Positions 46,743 through 58,391 of a DNA stretch of 64,000 nucleotides are shown in pieces. The position numbers and the translations under genes are program-made. Each line of letters begins with the position of its first letter. Positions within the stretch are counted from its first letter, which is position 1. The notes under the pieces were generated by a model that did no database searches, had not been told where the DNA came from, and saw only the letters and a program-made list of their open reading frames with translations. This DNA is from Bugulina stolonifera (lineage: Eukaryota; Bryozoa; Gymnolaemata; Cheilostomatida; Bugulidae): contig OW285188.1 in NCBI GenBank assembly GCA_935421135.1, positions 5,074,733-5,138,732 on the forward strand, read 5' to 3'.

Positions 46743-48270
46743 GTCTGTAATTATATTTAATATTATTATAAATTAGTAAGGAATATAAATTTAAAATTAA
46801 ATAATAATTATTAGGAAAAATTAATGGGCAGTTACCGAAGGATGAAATATAGTACGTAGAGAGAAAAGGATAAATTTGAATAGCTTACAGGGTAAAGTTA
46901 TAATAACAGTATTAATATATGAGGTGATTATGTGATAATAATATATTAATATTAGTTTTATCTATCTATGGAATCAAGTTGTAGTGAACCAAAGATTGGC
47001 ACATTGCATAACAAGTTGGCTAGAGCTCAATAATGAATACCGAAGGCTGATTCAGAACATGTAAATATCTATCAGTGCTTCAACAAAACCAGCTGCTTCA
47101 GTATTGAGTAGAGACGTAGAATGCTAATGTTTCTACTTGAATTTTTGCATTACATTTCTTTTTTAGAGCAACAAACTGGGCTAATGGGTTTAATGTTTCA
47201 TGTTAATCAATTGAATAACAAATGTAGCAATGGGATAAGTGCCATTATGTCAAATCTACAATTTACATGTAACATTGGAAACAAAATAGCAAAATTAAAG
47301 CCTCTATCAGTGTTGTACAGTGGGTGTAGTATTTCTGTTGATAGACACAACCCGATCAGTGTTTTTAATTACTCACTCCGAGTGCCAGCTGTATACAGAA
47401 ATATGTGATGGTTTCTAGCAACAACATTCAGTGAACAGAAATAGAACATCCATGGTTTAGTGAATGAGGCTCTGAGCCTCCATGTGGGAGTTTAAGGTGC
47501 CAAATTTCCTTAAAATGTGGTGCTCGGAAGAACATCCAGCTTTGTCATGAGCGTTCATGTGCTGCATCAGTTAACTTTGACATTAGTGAGTGCCCCCCTT
47601 TCCACTCCAAACTAGAAAAAATGCAGATCTCTTTACGTCATTGCTTTCTTACTTAAAGGGGAAAATCACAGATTTTGAAGTGATTCTAAAGTGATAGTTC
47701 GAAATCTGGCGGTTCCTGACGTCATTTCCATAAATATCAAAATCCACGTTTTTATCCAAAAAATCGGTTTATCTGATTGGTCATGGGCGCATCCTTGTTG
47801 GTAGTCCAAGATCTGCAGACTTACACCGATATGCGAGGTGATTAATACATGCCCCGTTAAATCCACTATATTGCTATAGCCGTGCTGGTAAGTTTGCGCA
47901 TTCACAGTTTAGTGGTTTGCGACGGCCACTTGTGTTTTTTAGTAATTTCCAAAGTTTTCTGCTACTTACACTTACTTGTCTTTTATACTGACTAATAGCT
48001 CACGGCACATTCTACAATGCATATTCATCTGTCGGTAAGAAATCAAATCAAGTTATATTATAATAAGTATTTGTTCATTCTTTTCTAATCCTACTAGATT
48101 ATTTCCCACCAACTCTGACTGACAGTCACTGCAGTTTCACTGAACTATAAAAAACGTTAGTTTCAATTAGTTTAAAATAATTATTTATCATCAATTATGT
48201 TTGTTTTTATTTACTTATGCACGTAATTAATTAATAACTGTTCTACCATGGGTTTCATTGGTAGTTCAGC
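46743..48270. other. No gene seen
   Basis: 46743-47000 is AT-rich and could be the LINE 5' UTR. TTAAAGGGGAAAATCACAGA at 47654 resembles the reversed right end of repeat V (TTAAAGGAGAAATTCAC) and may start another element. Confidence 0.35.
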
Positions 48271-48405
48271 GGAGCTAGCAGTGACTCTCAGTCAGATTCG
48301 GAGCTAGCAGTGACTCTTAGTCAGATTCGGAGCTAGCAGTGACTCTCAGTCAGATTCGGAGCTTGCAGTGACTCTCAGTCAGATTCAGCTAGCAGTGACT
48401 CTCAG
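48271..48405. repeat. 29-bp tandem repeat, 4.7 copies
   Basis: Units start GGAGCTAGCAGTGACTCTCA and end GTCAGATTC. They begin at 48271, 48300, 48329 and 48358, with a partial fifth at 48387. Only two substitutions are seen among full copies. Confidence 0.9.
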
Positions 48406-48689
48406 TAAGTTTCCGTGGGAAATATAACATGAACTCAAGCTGCAATAAAATCACTTTTATTTCTTTGGCATCAGATTGCTGTTGACTAGACACAAGACAA
48501 ATGAATCACCAGTTACTGCTTACTTGCCGCTGTAAATTAATGATTAAAAGTCAAACAATCAATTGAAGGCAATGCAAATCAATATAATAATATATCATTC
48601 AATTTATTTAGTGTGTTGCTTTTACCAAAACAGGCTAAATATAAATGATGAAAGCTGCTAGTTGGAGATGGTAAAGCAACATTTCCAAA

Positions 48690-48870
48690 AAAAGACAGTT
48701 CCAGCAGGACGTTTCTCAACTGTGTAGATTACATTTATTAGAATACAATTCACCGATAATTAAGTTTAATTAAATGAAAAATTAATATTAAAAAGGAAAA
48801 TTAATGGGTGGGGTTAGGGGTTCAAACTGTTACGGAGAGGTTTAGTTTGGAACTGTCTTTTTCCCATTGT
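48690..48870. mobile_element. Small MITE candidate with 15-bp inverted ends
   Basis: AAAAAGACAGTTCCA near 48692 is the exact reverse complement of TGGAACTGTCTTTTT near 48853. The piece between is AT-rich and non-coding. No clear target duplication is seen. Confidence 0.45.
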
Positions 48871-49039
48871 ATTGGATTGCAGTACATCACTTCACCTCCA
48901 TACTTTCCTGGTGTTCTATTTCTTCCTTTACTGCCTATTTTAATTTTATTTTAATCTTGCTAATTTTCATTTCATGGCGTGCGTTCAGATAAATAAAATT
49001 AAAATAAGCAGTAAGTAAGCCCAATGACTGAAAGAAAAA

Positions 49040-49125
49040 AACAGAGATGCCAGACTCAGTTAATTCAAGCAACATTTTATGGCTTATTAAAAGACTCGTT
49101 TCCAAAATAAAACTTGCAAATATCT
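49040..49125 (-). repeat. Repeat Y fragment, inverted
   Basis: GAGATGCCAGACTCAGTTAA and TTCAAGCAACATTTTATGGC are the reverse complement of the unit at 19690-19770. Confidence 0.55.
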
Positions 49126-49375
49126 CTGGAAAAAAACTAGTATCCTATGTATGTTTGTGCAATATTATGAATCTGTTCCACAATACTGACCATTAAGAAA
49201 TTTACTTTAGCCTCAGTGACTGTGACAAACCCTATTGATACTCTTAACTATTCTCTATAATGGCATAGGCCTAGGTGACTAAGAATATTGGGCCTACACT
49301 GTGGTGACTTGGTGACTACTATATCTAACTACTACTATTACTATTGATAATTCAACTTCTGTTGATTCTATTGAT

Positions 49376-50430
49376 TACCGTGGCCGATTTCTGCCACATA
49401 ACCTGAAACTAAATTGCAATTTACATGATACTGAATCCTAAAATGAATGAAATAAAAATTAAATTTACCTGAAATAAAATAAGTCATGTGAAACCAAACT
49501 GATATTTAAATAAAATGTGCAGTTCATATGAAACTGAAAGTGAACTCACATGAAACCAAATTGCAATTCACCTGAAATGAAAATTGGGGGTGTTACTCAT
49601 AACAACAAAACGAAACTGCATTTAGTACATGAGTGGTATGACAGGAAATAGTCCATTATTTTGGTATTTTTAATTTCATTTTGGTGTTTACTTTAGATGC
49701 AAATAATAAAAGTATAATATGTATTTCATCAACCTACTTGTAGGAAGGCGAATATTAGTAACAACACGCTTTTATGAGAGTATTTACAGTATTTTTAATA
49801 AAAAATAAGTATTACATTTTGATAGTCTCGAAAAAATAATAACATTTTATCAAAAATATTTACAACTTGTTTAGAGTTTTTGTTATTTAATGATAAATTT
49901 TGCTGCAAGATTACAAAATCACTATTAATATTACATTAAAACTATTACAAAATATTCATTCATTCATTCATACTCTCAAGTCTTAATCTTATTAGTACTG
50001 CAAGAGTATTACTAACTGCTACATTTGTTCATTTGGTGCTAATTCCTTTATTTTGAGTATTTCAATAATAATGTGAAAATATAAAAATCAATGGACTAAA
50101 TTGATAACATTTGCTATATCAAACTATTGATGATACCCAATAATCTCAAAGACGCAAGTGTATCTCTACGCCAAGGTGAAGGTGTAGTTTCGTTTTGCCA
50201 CAATAAGTAACGCCCCCATAAATTTTGGTTTCAGGCGTTTTTCGTTTTCGTTTCATGTGAGTTCACTTTCAGTTTCATATGAACTTCATATTTTATTTAA
50301 CTTTCAGTTTAGTTTCACATGATTTATTTTATTTCAGGTGAATTTAATTTTTATTTCATTTATTTTAGGATTCAGTATCATGTAAATCGCAATTTAGTTT
50401 TACACTGTGTGGCAGAAATCGGCCACGGTA
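49376..50430. mobile_element. 1055-bp non-autonomous DNA element with about 250-bp inverted repeats
   Basis: The ends are TACCGTGGCCGATTTCTGCC and its reverse complement. Inverted similarity extends for about 250 bp on each side (left to about 49630, right from about 50180), including AACTGAAAGTGAACTCACAT in both arms. The direct repeat ATTGAT flanks the element (49370-49375 and 50431-50436), a likely target duplication. The middle of about 550 bp is AT-rich and has no coding sequence. I cannot assign a superfamily. Confidence 0.75.
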
Positions 50431-50436
50431 ATTGAT

Positions 50437-50780
50437 ACTGTAGCTACTACTGCTACTACTGGACCCCCTGGTACTACTGCGACAACTGACCACTTTTCTA
50501 CGACTAACTATTATTGTAACCAACTACTACTATTACTACTGCTGATTTTAACTACTTGCATGATTATTACTAATGCAACCATAACTAACTACTGAAATCA
50601 CCGTAATACTGCTACTACACTGCTATCACTTTAACTTACTGCTAACTACTACATCTATAAGTAACTACTCCTACTGCTAATCCGAACTACAGCTAACACC
50701 ACAAATGGTTCTTTTATTTTGCTAGTAAACTGCTGCTGCGACTACTAATACTGACGATAGTGGGCATACTATCAATGTTG
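50437..50780. repeat. Degenerate ACT-triplet tract
   Basis: Scattered ACT/GCT triplets (CTACTACTGCTACTACTGG, ACTACTACTATTACTACTGC). Similar triplets stand on the other side of the 1055-bp element (49310-49350), so that element inserted into this tract. Low complexity, no gene. Confidence 0.65.
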
Positions 50781-50790
50781 AGTTGATACT

Positions 50791-52395
50791 AACACATACA
50801 GCTTGTTGACTTGTGTTGTAGGATGTTGCAGTGCCTGCTGCAGTTGGGCCACCAGATGCCGATATGATCTCTTACTTTATTCTATGAGTTTGTAGTACTG
50901 AAGCACTAATAAGTTTCACCATGCACTAGCCGATGCTTTCAAGAAAATGCAGTTTCATATCCATATAGCTCTTCAGGTAGGTAGTTGTATGAATAACTAC
51001 TCGGAATCCTGTATCTTAAACATTGATGCTTTATCGGCAAGGAAGATTTAGAATCTCTGATACTCCTTCAGAGTCTCTAATAATTTTGAATTTGGTTATT
51101 ATTAAGTAATTACACTTACATGAATTATCCATTGTTACACATGAAGACTGTGTGTGTAGGCAGATCTATGTGCAAATGGAAGTAATACACGAGACAGTCA
51201 TTTCTTGGTTGCAGATAGATTCTGGTAAGATGGTCCAGATAAAATGTTATAGCCTTGGAATATCGCAAGAGACACCGATGGAGGGTAAACTATCCAGTTC
51301 AACAGGAACAACTTTAGGAAGAAACCTCATTCATCATTGCAGTTGGTCTGGTATCCTTGCCGGCAGTCTCCTTGAGGTTAAATATTTGTCCATTGCTTTT
51401 GCATGTAGGTGCAGTAGTAGTGAAAGCTAGATATACCTCCTTACTCCTTAGTTGGGGTTTTGGAGAAGAGGAATAAATCTAGAGAAAGCGATTTCTGTTT
51501 AAGTTTTACTGAAAAACAGAGGTTATCTCAAATTTCTCCACTTCTGCATCTAAACAATTATTGACCTCCATGGCCTGAATCTTGCAACCATTTGCTATCA
51601 GCCATTATGTTAGCTGTCAACATTATATGGTCAACAAGGTCAGTCTATAACTGTAGGGCTTGCCAGTGACCTCTACCTCACCAACTATGCGAGTGTTCAA
51701 CTGTTGAAACCCAGGCAGTGAAGTTGAAGTTTGATCATAACACAGTCCACTCTGCACTCTGCTGGAACTTCCTCCACTTGTACACCTCTGCTCTGACTGC
51801 TCAATACTCTCTAGCACAATCTGTTGGCTATGTTATAAAACCATAGTAGCACATAAGTACTACATGCTACATGGTGGTAATCATTAGTGCTTTGCCATAG
51901 ATTCAGCAGTTAAAACTATCCTAGAATCCGCAGTAGACTAGCCACCTGCAGTAAATAATATTTTAATGTGTACTTTTAATAATACTATTACCAATGTTTT
52001 TCATGGGTAGCAGAGTGTCAGAAATTATTTCCAATGATATTGTGTAAACCTTTTATACATGCATGTATATGTAGATATAATAAAGAATTTGTGATTACAT
52101 ATGTTTATAAAAATATAGTGTGTTGTGCCATATGGTACCTTCAGCATGTACATGCACGGTCATTTGTCATACATAAGTTTTATAATGATAAAATGTATAT
52201 TATATTACTGATACATGTACAGGTATAAATGCACTTGCATTATTGACAGACGATGCTAAGGTCTATGTGATTGCACTGCACTGACAACTCAATTAATCCA
52301 CTCAATTTATAAGTGCAGTCAAGAAATTGAAATGAAAGTAAAAAAACAAATACATGTATAATTAGCATAGCATTATGTTATACAGATAATAGTAT
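50791..52395. other. No gene seen
   Basis: The 92-aa frame at 51152-51430 has no recognisable domain. TCAAATTTCTCCACTTCTG near 51528 is the inverted match to 160-180. Confidence 0.35.
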
Positions 52396-52686
52396 AAAGT
52401 TATCTCCCCAGGAATGGTCGATCGCCGGAAACCGTAGTCTCACAAAATAGTATGCCGAAATCTCAAAAAGGAGATAACTCCTAAATTTTCAATCGTTTAG
52501 AAGGAGTTTTAATTTCACTAATTGAGGCATAAGGAGGGTCATAAAATACAAATCTTTTGTTATTAATAAGAGAACATAATTATGTTGATTTAGTATACTG
52601 TACAATAATTGTTTGAATATCTTGTTTAGAACAGTACAAAAACTAACTTCAAAGTAGGGCACAATTTGTGAATTTCTTCTTTAAGA
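52396..52686 (+). repeat. Dispersed repeat V, copy 2
   Basis: Counterpart of 36348-36646, same orientation, with several small indels. Confidence 0.7.
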
Positions 52687-52989
52687 TTAATAGTAGGGGG
52701 TAAAACCAGTAAGTTTTGTTAACAAAAAGAAGTTGGGCAGAACTGACAATCTCTGTCTAAGCACCATGTGGTGTTAATAAATACTCATAGAATGAATATT
52801 CTCTTTTCTTTGTCTCAAACAGGTAATAAAAGTCATCTGATTACCTGCTTAATTATGTACATAATAACATTGATCATAATTAAAATAGTCTTCAAGTTCT
52901 GACAACTGAACTAGTTGGGGATTAAGAGGTAAGTACAGCACAGCACTTGTATTATATACATTTATGTACATGTACATGTATATTATGTA

Positions 52990-53290
52990 ATCTTACCAGC
53001 ACACTACCAACACTTTGAAGGGCTGTCATCATCTTAGAGAGTGAAATCTGATCTAGAATTACATAACAACTGTCTAACTTATGACTTTGATACTACAGGA
53101 TACCATCATGTTCCTTAGCAGAGTCTACCCTCTAGGATTACATAACACGTATATCAATATTATTATTCAGTTACTGTACATGTATGTAGCACAAAGTACC
53201 AACTATAAAAGTGGTTAATGTTATTAATGGCTGTCAGAAGATACAATTTTAATCAAGCCAAGGCATTTGGACAGAAAGGTCACCTTGAGA
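52990..53290 (+). repeat. Dispersed repeat W, copy
   Basis: GCACACTACCAACACTTTGA, CTTATGACTTTGATACTACA and TACCCTCTAGGATTACATAA match the copies at 33.9 and 34.8 kb. Confidence 0.5.
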
Positions 53291-53613
53291 TCTTCATTTC
53301 CATGATCAAAAAGACACCAACTGCTGTATATACATGTAGATATTATTGCCGCAAATAAATATTGAAATGTTCAGGCCGACTCGGCTCTATCCCCCGAGAG
53401 AAGACCCTCAGACATTATAAACAATTCTTGCATAACCTGCCCGTATTAACTTGTCTCTGTAGTAATTTAACATATACAACGTACTTATAATGTACATGAC
53501 TGAGCAATTATGTCTTTCTTATATAAATAATAGTCTTCAAGTTCTGCCAACCGAGCTGCATGTAGTTGGTGATTAACAGATACGGACAGCACAGCACATG
53601 TACATGTATATTA

Positions 53614-54345
53614 TTATAGTGGTAAATGTAACTCTAGCTCAGCCTCCCGACTACATGGCACTTATCATATTCACTTATTGCAGTACGTATGTGTTTGTAT
53701 TGACTGTCTATGTAGTGAATTGTCACTTATAATACACTTATAATGTGCATTACTGAGCAATATGTACTTTTTATACCCATGTAAAGAGGGCCGACCTCTC
53801 AGAATTACTTGATATTCATTTTGTACATGATCTGGATGAGTTTAAATATATTTTCTTGTACTCGACATGTTTCAGGTTGGCCTTTGGGCTTCTGGCCGCC
53901 ATCTTGTTTTGCAATTTCCGAACAACACTACGCCGTCTTTTTACGACACCACGTCGGCCTTTTTACCGGAACTTCCTCCGAAAGTTCTTATACTATATAA
54001 AGCACATTATTTTTTATGTTCATTGTCTCAGTTGATGCTTGGATTTCAATAAAGACACCTCAATGCTACTTATACAAAGTCTTCACTTCGTAGTATACAT
54101 GCAGGTCGCTCCAGTCGTCAAGGTCTTCGACCTTGCTTCCCGAACCTCCTGCTAGGTCGGAACATATGCTTTCTCAGTATAGTGAACAAGCATTGACTCT
54201 GGACCACATGGGTCGTCTTGAGTAGTCATTGGACTATTAGTACCTGTTGATCTTTCATGCAATGAGAAGACCTAGCACCACTCATAAGCTGTTCATTTTG
54301 GCAAGGGGTCATTCTAGGTTGCAGGTGGTCTTCCAACCACCTGAT
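53614..54345 (+). repeat. LTR-family copy, first of a tandem pair
   Basis: Same family as 56046-56788. It contains GGCCGCCATCTTG (near 53900), TATATAAAG (53994-54002), CAATAAAGACA (near 54047) and the U5-like block CATGCAATGAGAAGACCTAG. The start is approximate. The end abuts the next copy; its TATA box lies 724 bp before that of the second copy. Confidence 0.55.
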
Positions 54346-55067
54346 ATTAACTATATACGTATCCATGTATATATCTGATTGTATCCATTGCACTTAGCTG
54401 TTCCTATACTCATACTGGCCTTGTATTGCATGTCTAACCATACATTAGTTAATTACTTACTTGTATATAGCATTACTGAGTCATTGTACTGTTTTTATAC
54501 CCATGTGAAGAGGCCCGACCTCTCAGAATTACTTGATATTCATTTTGCATACGATCTGGATGATTCTAAGCATCTTTTGTAATAACCCGACCCATTTTGG
54601 GTTGGCCATCGGGCTTCCGGCCGCCATGTTGTTGCGCAATTTCCAGACGACCCTGCGTCGTCTTTTTCCAACACTACGTCGACCTTTTACCGGAACTTCC
54701 TCCGGAAGTTCTCTTACTATATAAAGGGCATTGTTTTTACGTTTGTTGTCTCAGTTCTTGCTTGGATCTCAATAAACACACTTCTATACTTATATAAAGA
54801 GACTTTCACTTCGTAGATAGGTCATTCTAGTTGTTAAGGTCCTCGACCTTGCAACACCAACTGCCTACTAGGTCGGATCACTCTCTGTCTCAGTATAGTA
54901 AACAAGCATTGACTCGGGACAATATGGGTCGTCTTGAGTAGTTATTTGACTACTAGTACCTGTTGATCTTTCATGTAATGAGAAGGCCTAGCACCACTCA
55001 TAGGCTCTTCATTTTGGATACGGGAGTCGTCTTAGGACGACGGCACAAACCCCCATAAACCATTACA
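54346..55067 (+). repeat. LTR-family copy, second of a tandem pair
   Basis: Contains GGCCGCCATGTTG (near 54620), TATATAAAG (54718-54726) and CAATAAACAC (near 54770), and ends ...AAACCATTACA at 55067. No internal coding region separates it from the copy before it. Confidence 0.6.
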
Positions 55068-55244
55068 ATATCACCATATCATATTTCAAATAAACTATCC
55101 CATCCCATATTTACTGTTCATTAATGACATCAAATGCAAAGCACATAAGGTCAACTCGACCACTTTGAACTTCTGCTCTTGTGTCTAGCAAACATCTCCA
55201 GTGCATTTTCTTCACTTGGAACTCTATGTTTTACACAGCCAGCA

Positions 55245-55545
55245 GCAGCAGCCTGGGGACCTGGTCCCAAGGTCCTAGCAATACCCGTGACCGAGATCCT
55301 CACCGGCAGCATTGTATCATATCTAAATCAAGAGTTCAAGAGGATCTCCGCTGCTGGCATAGCCCGAGTTCCAACACTTATTTGGCGAGTGGGGTGGGTC
55401 GAGCACCCACCCAACCCTAGGTTGGGTCCAAGGGCCTAAGGCTAGGGACCCACCCCGGCAGCGATGCAGGGGGACTCGGTTCCAAGGTCCTAGCGCCACC
55501 CAGAGCTGAGATCCTGACCGGCAGCATTGCAACATATATCAGTCG
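55245..55545. repeat. GC-rich element with about 60-bp direct repeats
   Basis: CCCAAGGTCCTAGCAATACC...GAGATCCTCACCGGCAGCAT (55265-55322) recurs as TCCAAGGTCCTAGCGCCACC...GAGATCCTGACCGGCAGCAT (55480-55540). The middle has a GGGTGGGTC/GACCCACCC inverted pair. GC content is far above the surroundings. There is no credible gene. Confidence 0.55.
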
Positions 55546-55574
55546 TCCCAATTTTCGACCCCAAATCTGATTAG

Positions 55575-55622
55575 AGGATGGCAGACCGTTAACCGCAGAC
55601 CGTTAACCGCAGACCGTAGACC
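55575..55622. repeat. 15-bp tandem repeat, 3 copies
   Basis: GCAGACCGTTAACC repeated twice, with a third partial unit GCAGACCGTAGACC. Confidence 0.75.
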
Positions 55623-56045
55623 ATTTTCGTCTTTTGTTATATGATTATTAAATGTAAACAGAAAAGACTTTTAGGTAGTTTTAAACGGATCAGATGTTGA
55701 GAATGGAGCATATTAAATCAGAAATTGAATTTTTGTCGCTGTCATCTGCATTATATTTACTCTGTAATAGCCTGCCTGGGCAATTTTAACTCAATGTGAT
55801 TAGTGATGGCGATCATATTGGAAATCAGTTGATTATTATTTAACTTCTGTCCTGTGATTCAAAAGCAAGTTAGTTTAGGAAAGCTGATCATGCTATTTGC
55901 CATTGCTATTTTAATATTGCCACACATTATTTTACTTACATCAAACGAAATGAATAGGTCTTCCTTTTATACAACATGTAAATAATAGCATCTCCCTCAG
56001 ACATGTACATGTAAATACTAATACATGTACCACTAGTTGTAATAC

Positions 56046-56788
56046 TGTAATGGTTTCTGTGATTTGGTGCGGTCGTCCTTGGACGACTATCGACCCAGAA
56101 ATGAAGTGCCTATGAGTGGTAATAGGACTTCGCAGAGACGACCCATCTGGTCCCAAGTCTGACCTTCAGACTATACGTTGAAAGAGAGTGATCCGACCTA
56201 GTAGGCGGTTCGCTAAGCGAATGACCTGACAAAAGGAAGTGAAAGTCTCTGTATCAAGTATAGATGTGTCTTTATTGAAAGCCAAGTGAAGACTGAGACA
56301 ATGAACAGTAAAACAATGCTCTTTATATAGTATAAGGACTTCCGGCCGACGTAGTGTCAGGAAAAGACGACGTAAGGTCGTCCGGAAGTTGCGCAACAAC
56401 ATGGCCGCCGGAAGCCCGACGGCCGACCCAAAATAGGTTGGGTTCTACAAAAGTTGCTTATAATGGTCCAATTCATGTACAAAATGAATATCAATGGATT
56501 CTGAGAGGTCGGGCCTCTGTACATGGGTATAAAAGGCATTAAAAGACTTATTAATAATCATACATGAATGCGTATCAGTATGTAATGGGTATAAACACAT
56601 GAATACACGTATATAGACAGTAATTAAATGGTTTATCATGCAATACAATTGAATGTGGGTATACGAGCAGCTAATTATGAGAGTTTGAGTGTCAGCTGAG
56701 TAGCGCTGTGGCAACTACTAGGCACTTAGGGTGCTGTAGGTCTTTGTCCGGTAGCTGGAGTCGTATACAAATGTCCTGTACCATTACA
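56046..56788 (-). repeat. Solo LTR, 743 bp, with target duplication
   Basis: Terminal inverted repeats are TGTAATGGT...ACCATTACA (56046-56054 and 56780-56788). ATAC flanks both sides. Read on the minus strand it carries a GGCCGCCATGTTG motif (near 56400), a TATATAAAG box (near 56330) and TCAATAAAGACA as a polyadenylation signal (near 56273), in promoter, start, poly(A) order, as in an LTR. No internal region is attached. Confidence 0.65.
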
Positions 56789-57299
56789 ATACTACATGTA
56801 CAATTGTATCAATAGTGAAAAATCCTTTTGAAAATAGCGTTTTTAAAGCCAGAAATTACATGTTAAATTTATCTTCTTTGTGGGCTAAGTCAAAATTTAA
56901 ACTAAGAATATCTCACCAGTGGCAGCACATATCAACTATACATTGTGAATTAATACAAATTATGTTAATCAATAGCTGTTAATACAGCTCGCTTTTACTG
57001 GTAATTGAAGGCACACTATAATTACTTCAGTGTAACCCACATGTCTACCAACATCAGAATGGAATCCCTGACTAAGTCATGTGATATTTCAACCACTGAA
57101 TAACAAATGCTGCACCAAGTCTTTTCTCATGGTAGCCTGCTTCACACTGAACTCAAAAGGTCAGTGACTAGTGATATGAAATACCACAGACATACCAACA
57201 TGCGATTTATCATAATAAAGTGAACCAGACATTCTTTAACAGATCAATGTTCAGCTTATATTACTTACATTTAAGCAGTATACTATAATGTTTAGCTGA

Positions 57300-57560
57300 G
57301 TATCACACAGGTACCGATGGACCAAGTGTGGAAAGAGCCTAGAAGTGGTCGACTAGATTATTCTTCCCCATTACCATATAGGGTGAACAGTACTTGTGAT
57401 TATTAACATGTAAGGGCCGTAGGCCCCAGTCAATGCTTAGAAAGATCTTTGAAAGAGTGCGTTCTAGTCTAGTAAATAGCTCAAGATGCCTGGTCTAATG
57501 GGACTAACAGTTGGAACTGGTACAAGTAAAACCATTTTTATCTGCACTAGACATGCTGTA
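57300..57560 (-). repeat. Diverged LTR-family fragment
   Basis: AGAGCCTAGAAGTGG, GGTGAACAGTACTTG, CCCCAGTCAATGCTTAG, AGAGTGCGTTCTAG and CTAATGGGACTAACAG follow the minus-strand order of the family. It is cut before the TATA block. Confidence 0.35.
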
Positions 57561-58303
57561 AATAGGCAATGATGGACGTTTTTCATATATTTTAGCAAAC
57601 TATTTGTATTAATGATTGAATAACTGGCAACAGAGGAACGGTTGCAAGACACATGTGACTGACAGCAATATTTATAAATGGGTGACTGGTGTGGACAACT
57701 CCTAGTTTTTTCATACAATCACCAGGCGGTATCAGTTATTTATGCCAAATTATTATCCCAACAGTATACCTAATCTATCAAAATAAAACTACAAATAGCA
57801 GGAAAAGCTATTGACAAAAGTAAAAACTTTTATGGTTAATTTTACTAAAGATGACCCAAAAAGGGATAATTGTAATCAAACCTATTTTATTGTAGGCCTT
57901 GGCAATACTGAAATATTTGCTGGGGACAAAAGAGTCTCAAAGATACACACTGTCTGTGGCATATACATGTATGTGTACATGTGGATACTACTAAATGCCA
58001 TTCTTGCTGCAAATAAATACTGCTGTTATGTACATGCACATGTACTATATAATGTAGATACTAATACAAGCAATGTAAATAGGGTCTGTTGTACTGTAGA
58101 CACATTTAAATACTACTACAACACTATAACACATGTACATGTATATACATGTACATTGTAGATACAAACATATAAACATTCAAGAACATCTGATTGTCCT
58201 TCTTATAGTACACATGCTGGATTAAAGCATTGATAATATGAATTGGTAATTCAGAGTATGTCTGTCTACTAAGAGTTATGTATACTGTTACTATGGTAGC
58301 AAA

Positions 58304-58391
58304 TACTAGAGAATAGGTCAGCTAGTACTAGAGATTAGGTCAGCTAATGCTAGAGATTAGGTCAGCTAATACTAGAGATTAGGTCAGCTAA
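58304..58391. repeat. 22-bp tandem repeat, 4 copies
   Basis: Units TACTAGAGATTAGG followed by TCAGCTAA, at 58304, 58326, 58348 and 58370, with at most two changes per unit. Confidence 0.9.

Noticed and set aside
48271..48405. Regular 29-bp repeats resembling a CRISPR array
   Set aside because: Units are directly adjacent with no spacers, in a eukaryotic context; a minisatellite.
55179..55535. Overlapping frames of 70-86 aa on both strands
   Set aside because: High GC in the small repeat element leaves frames open by chance.
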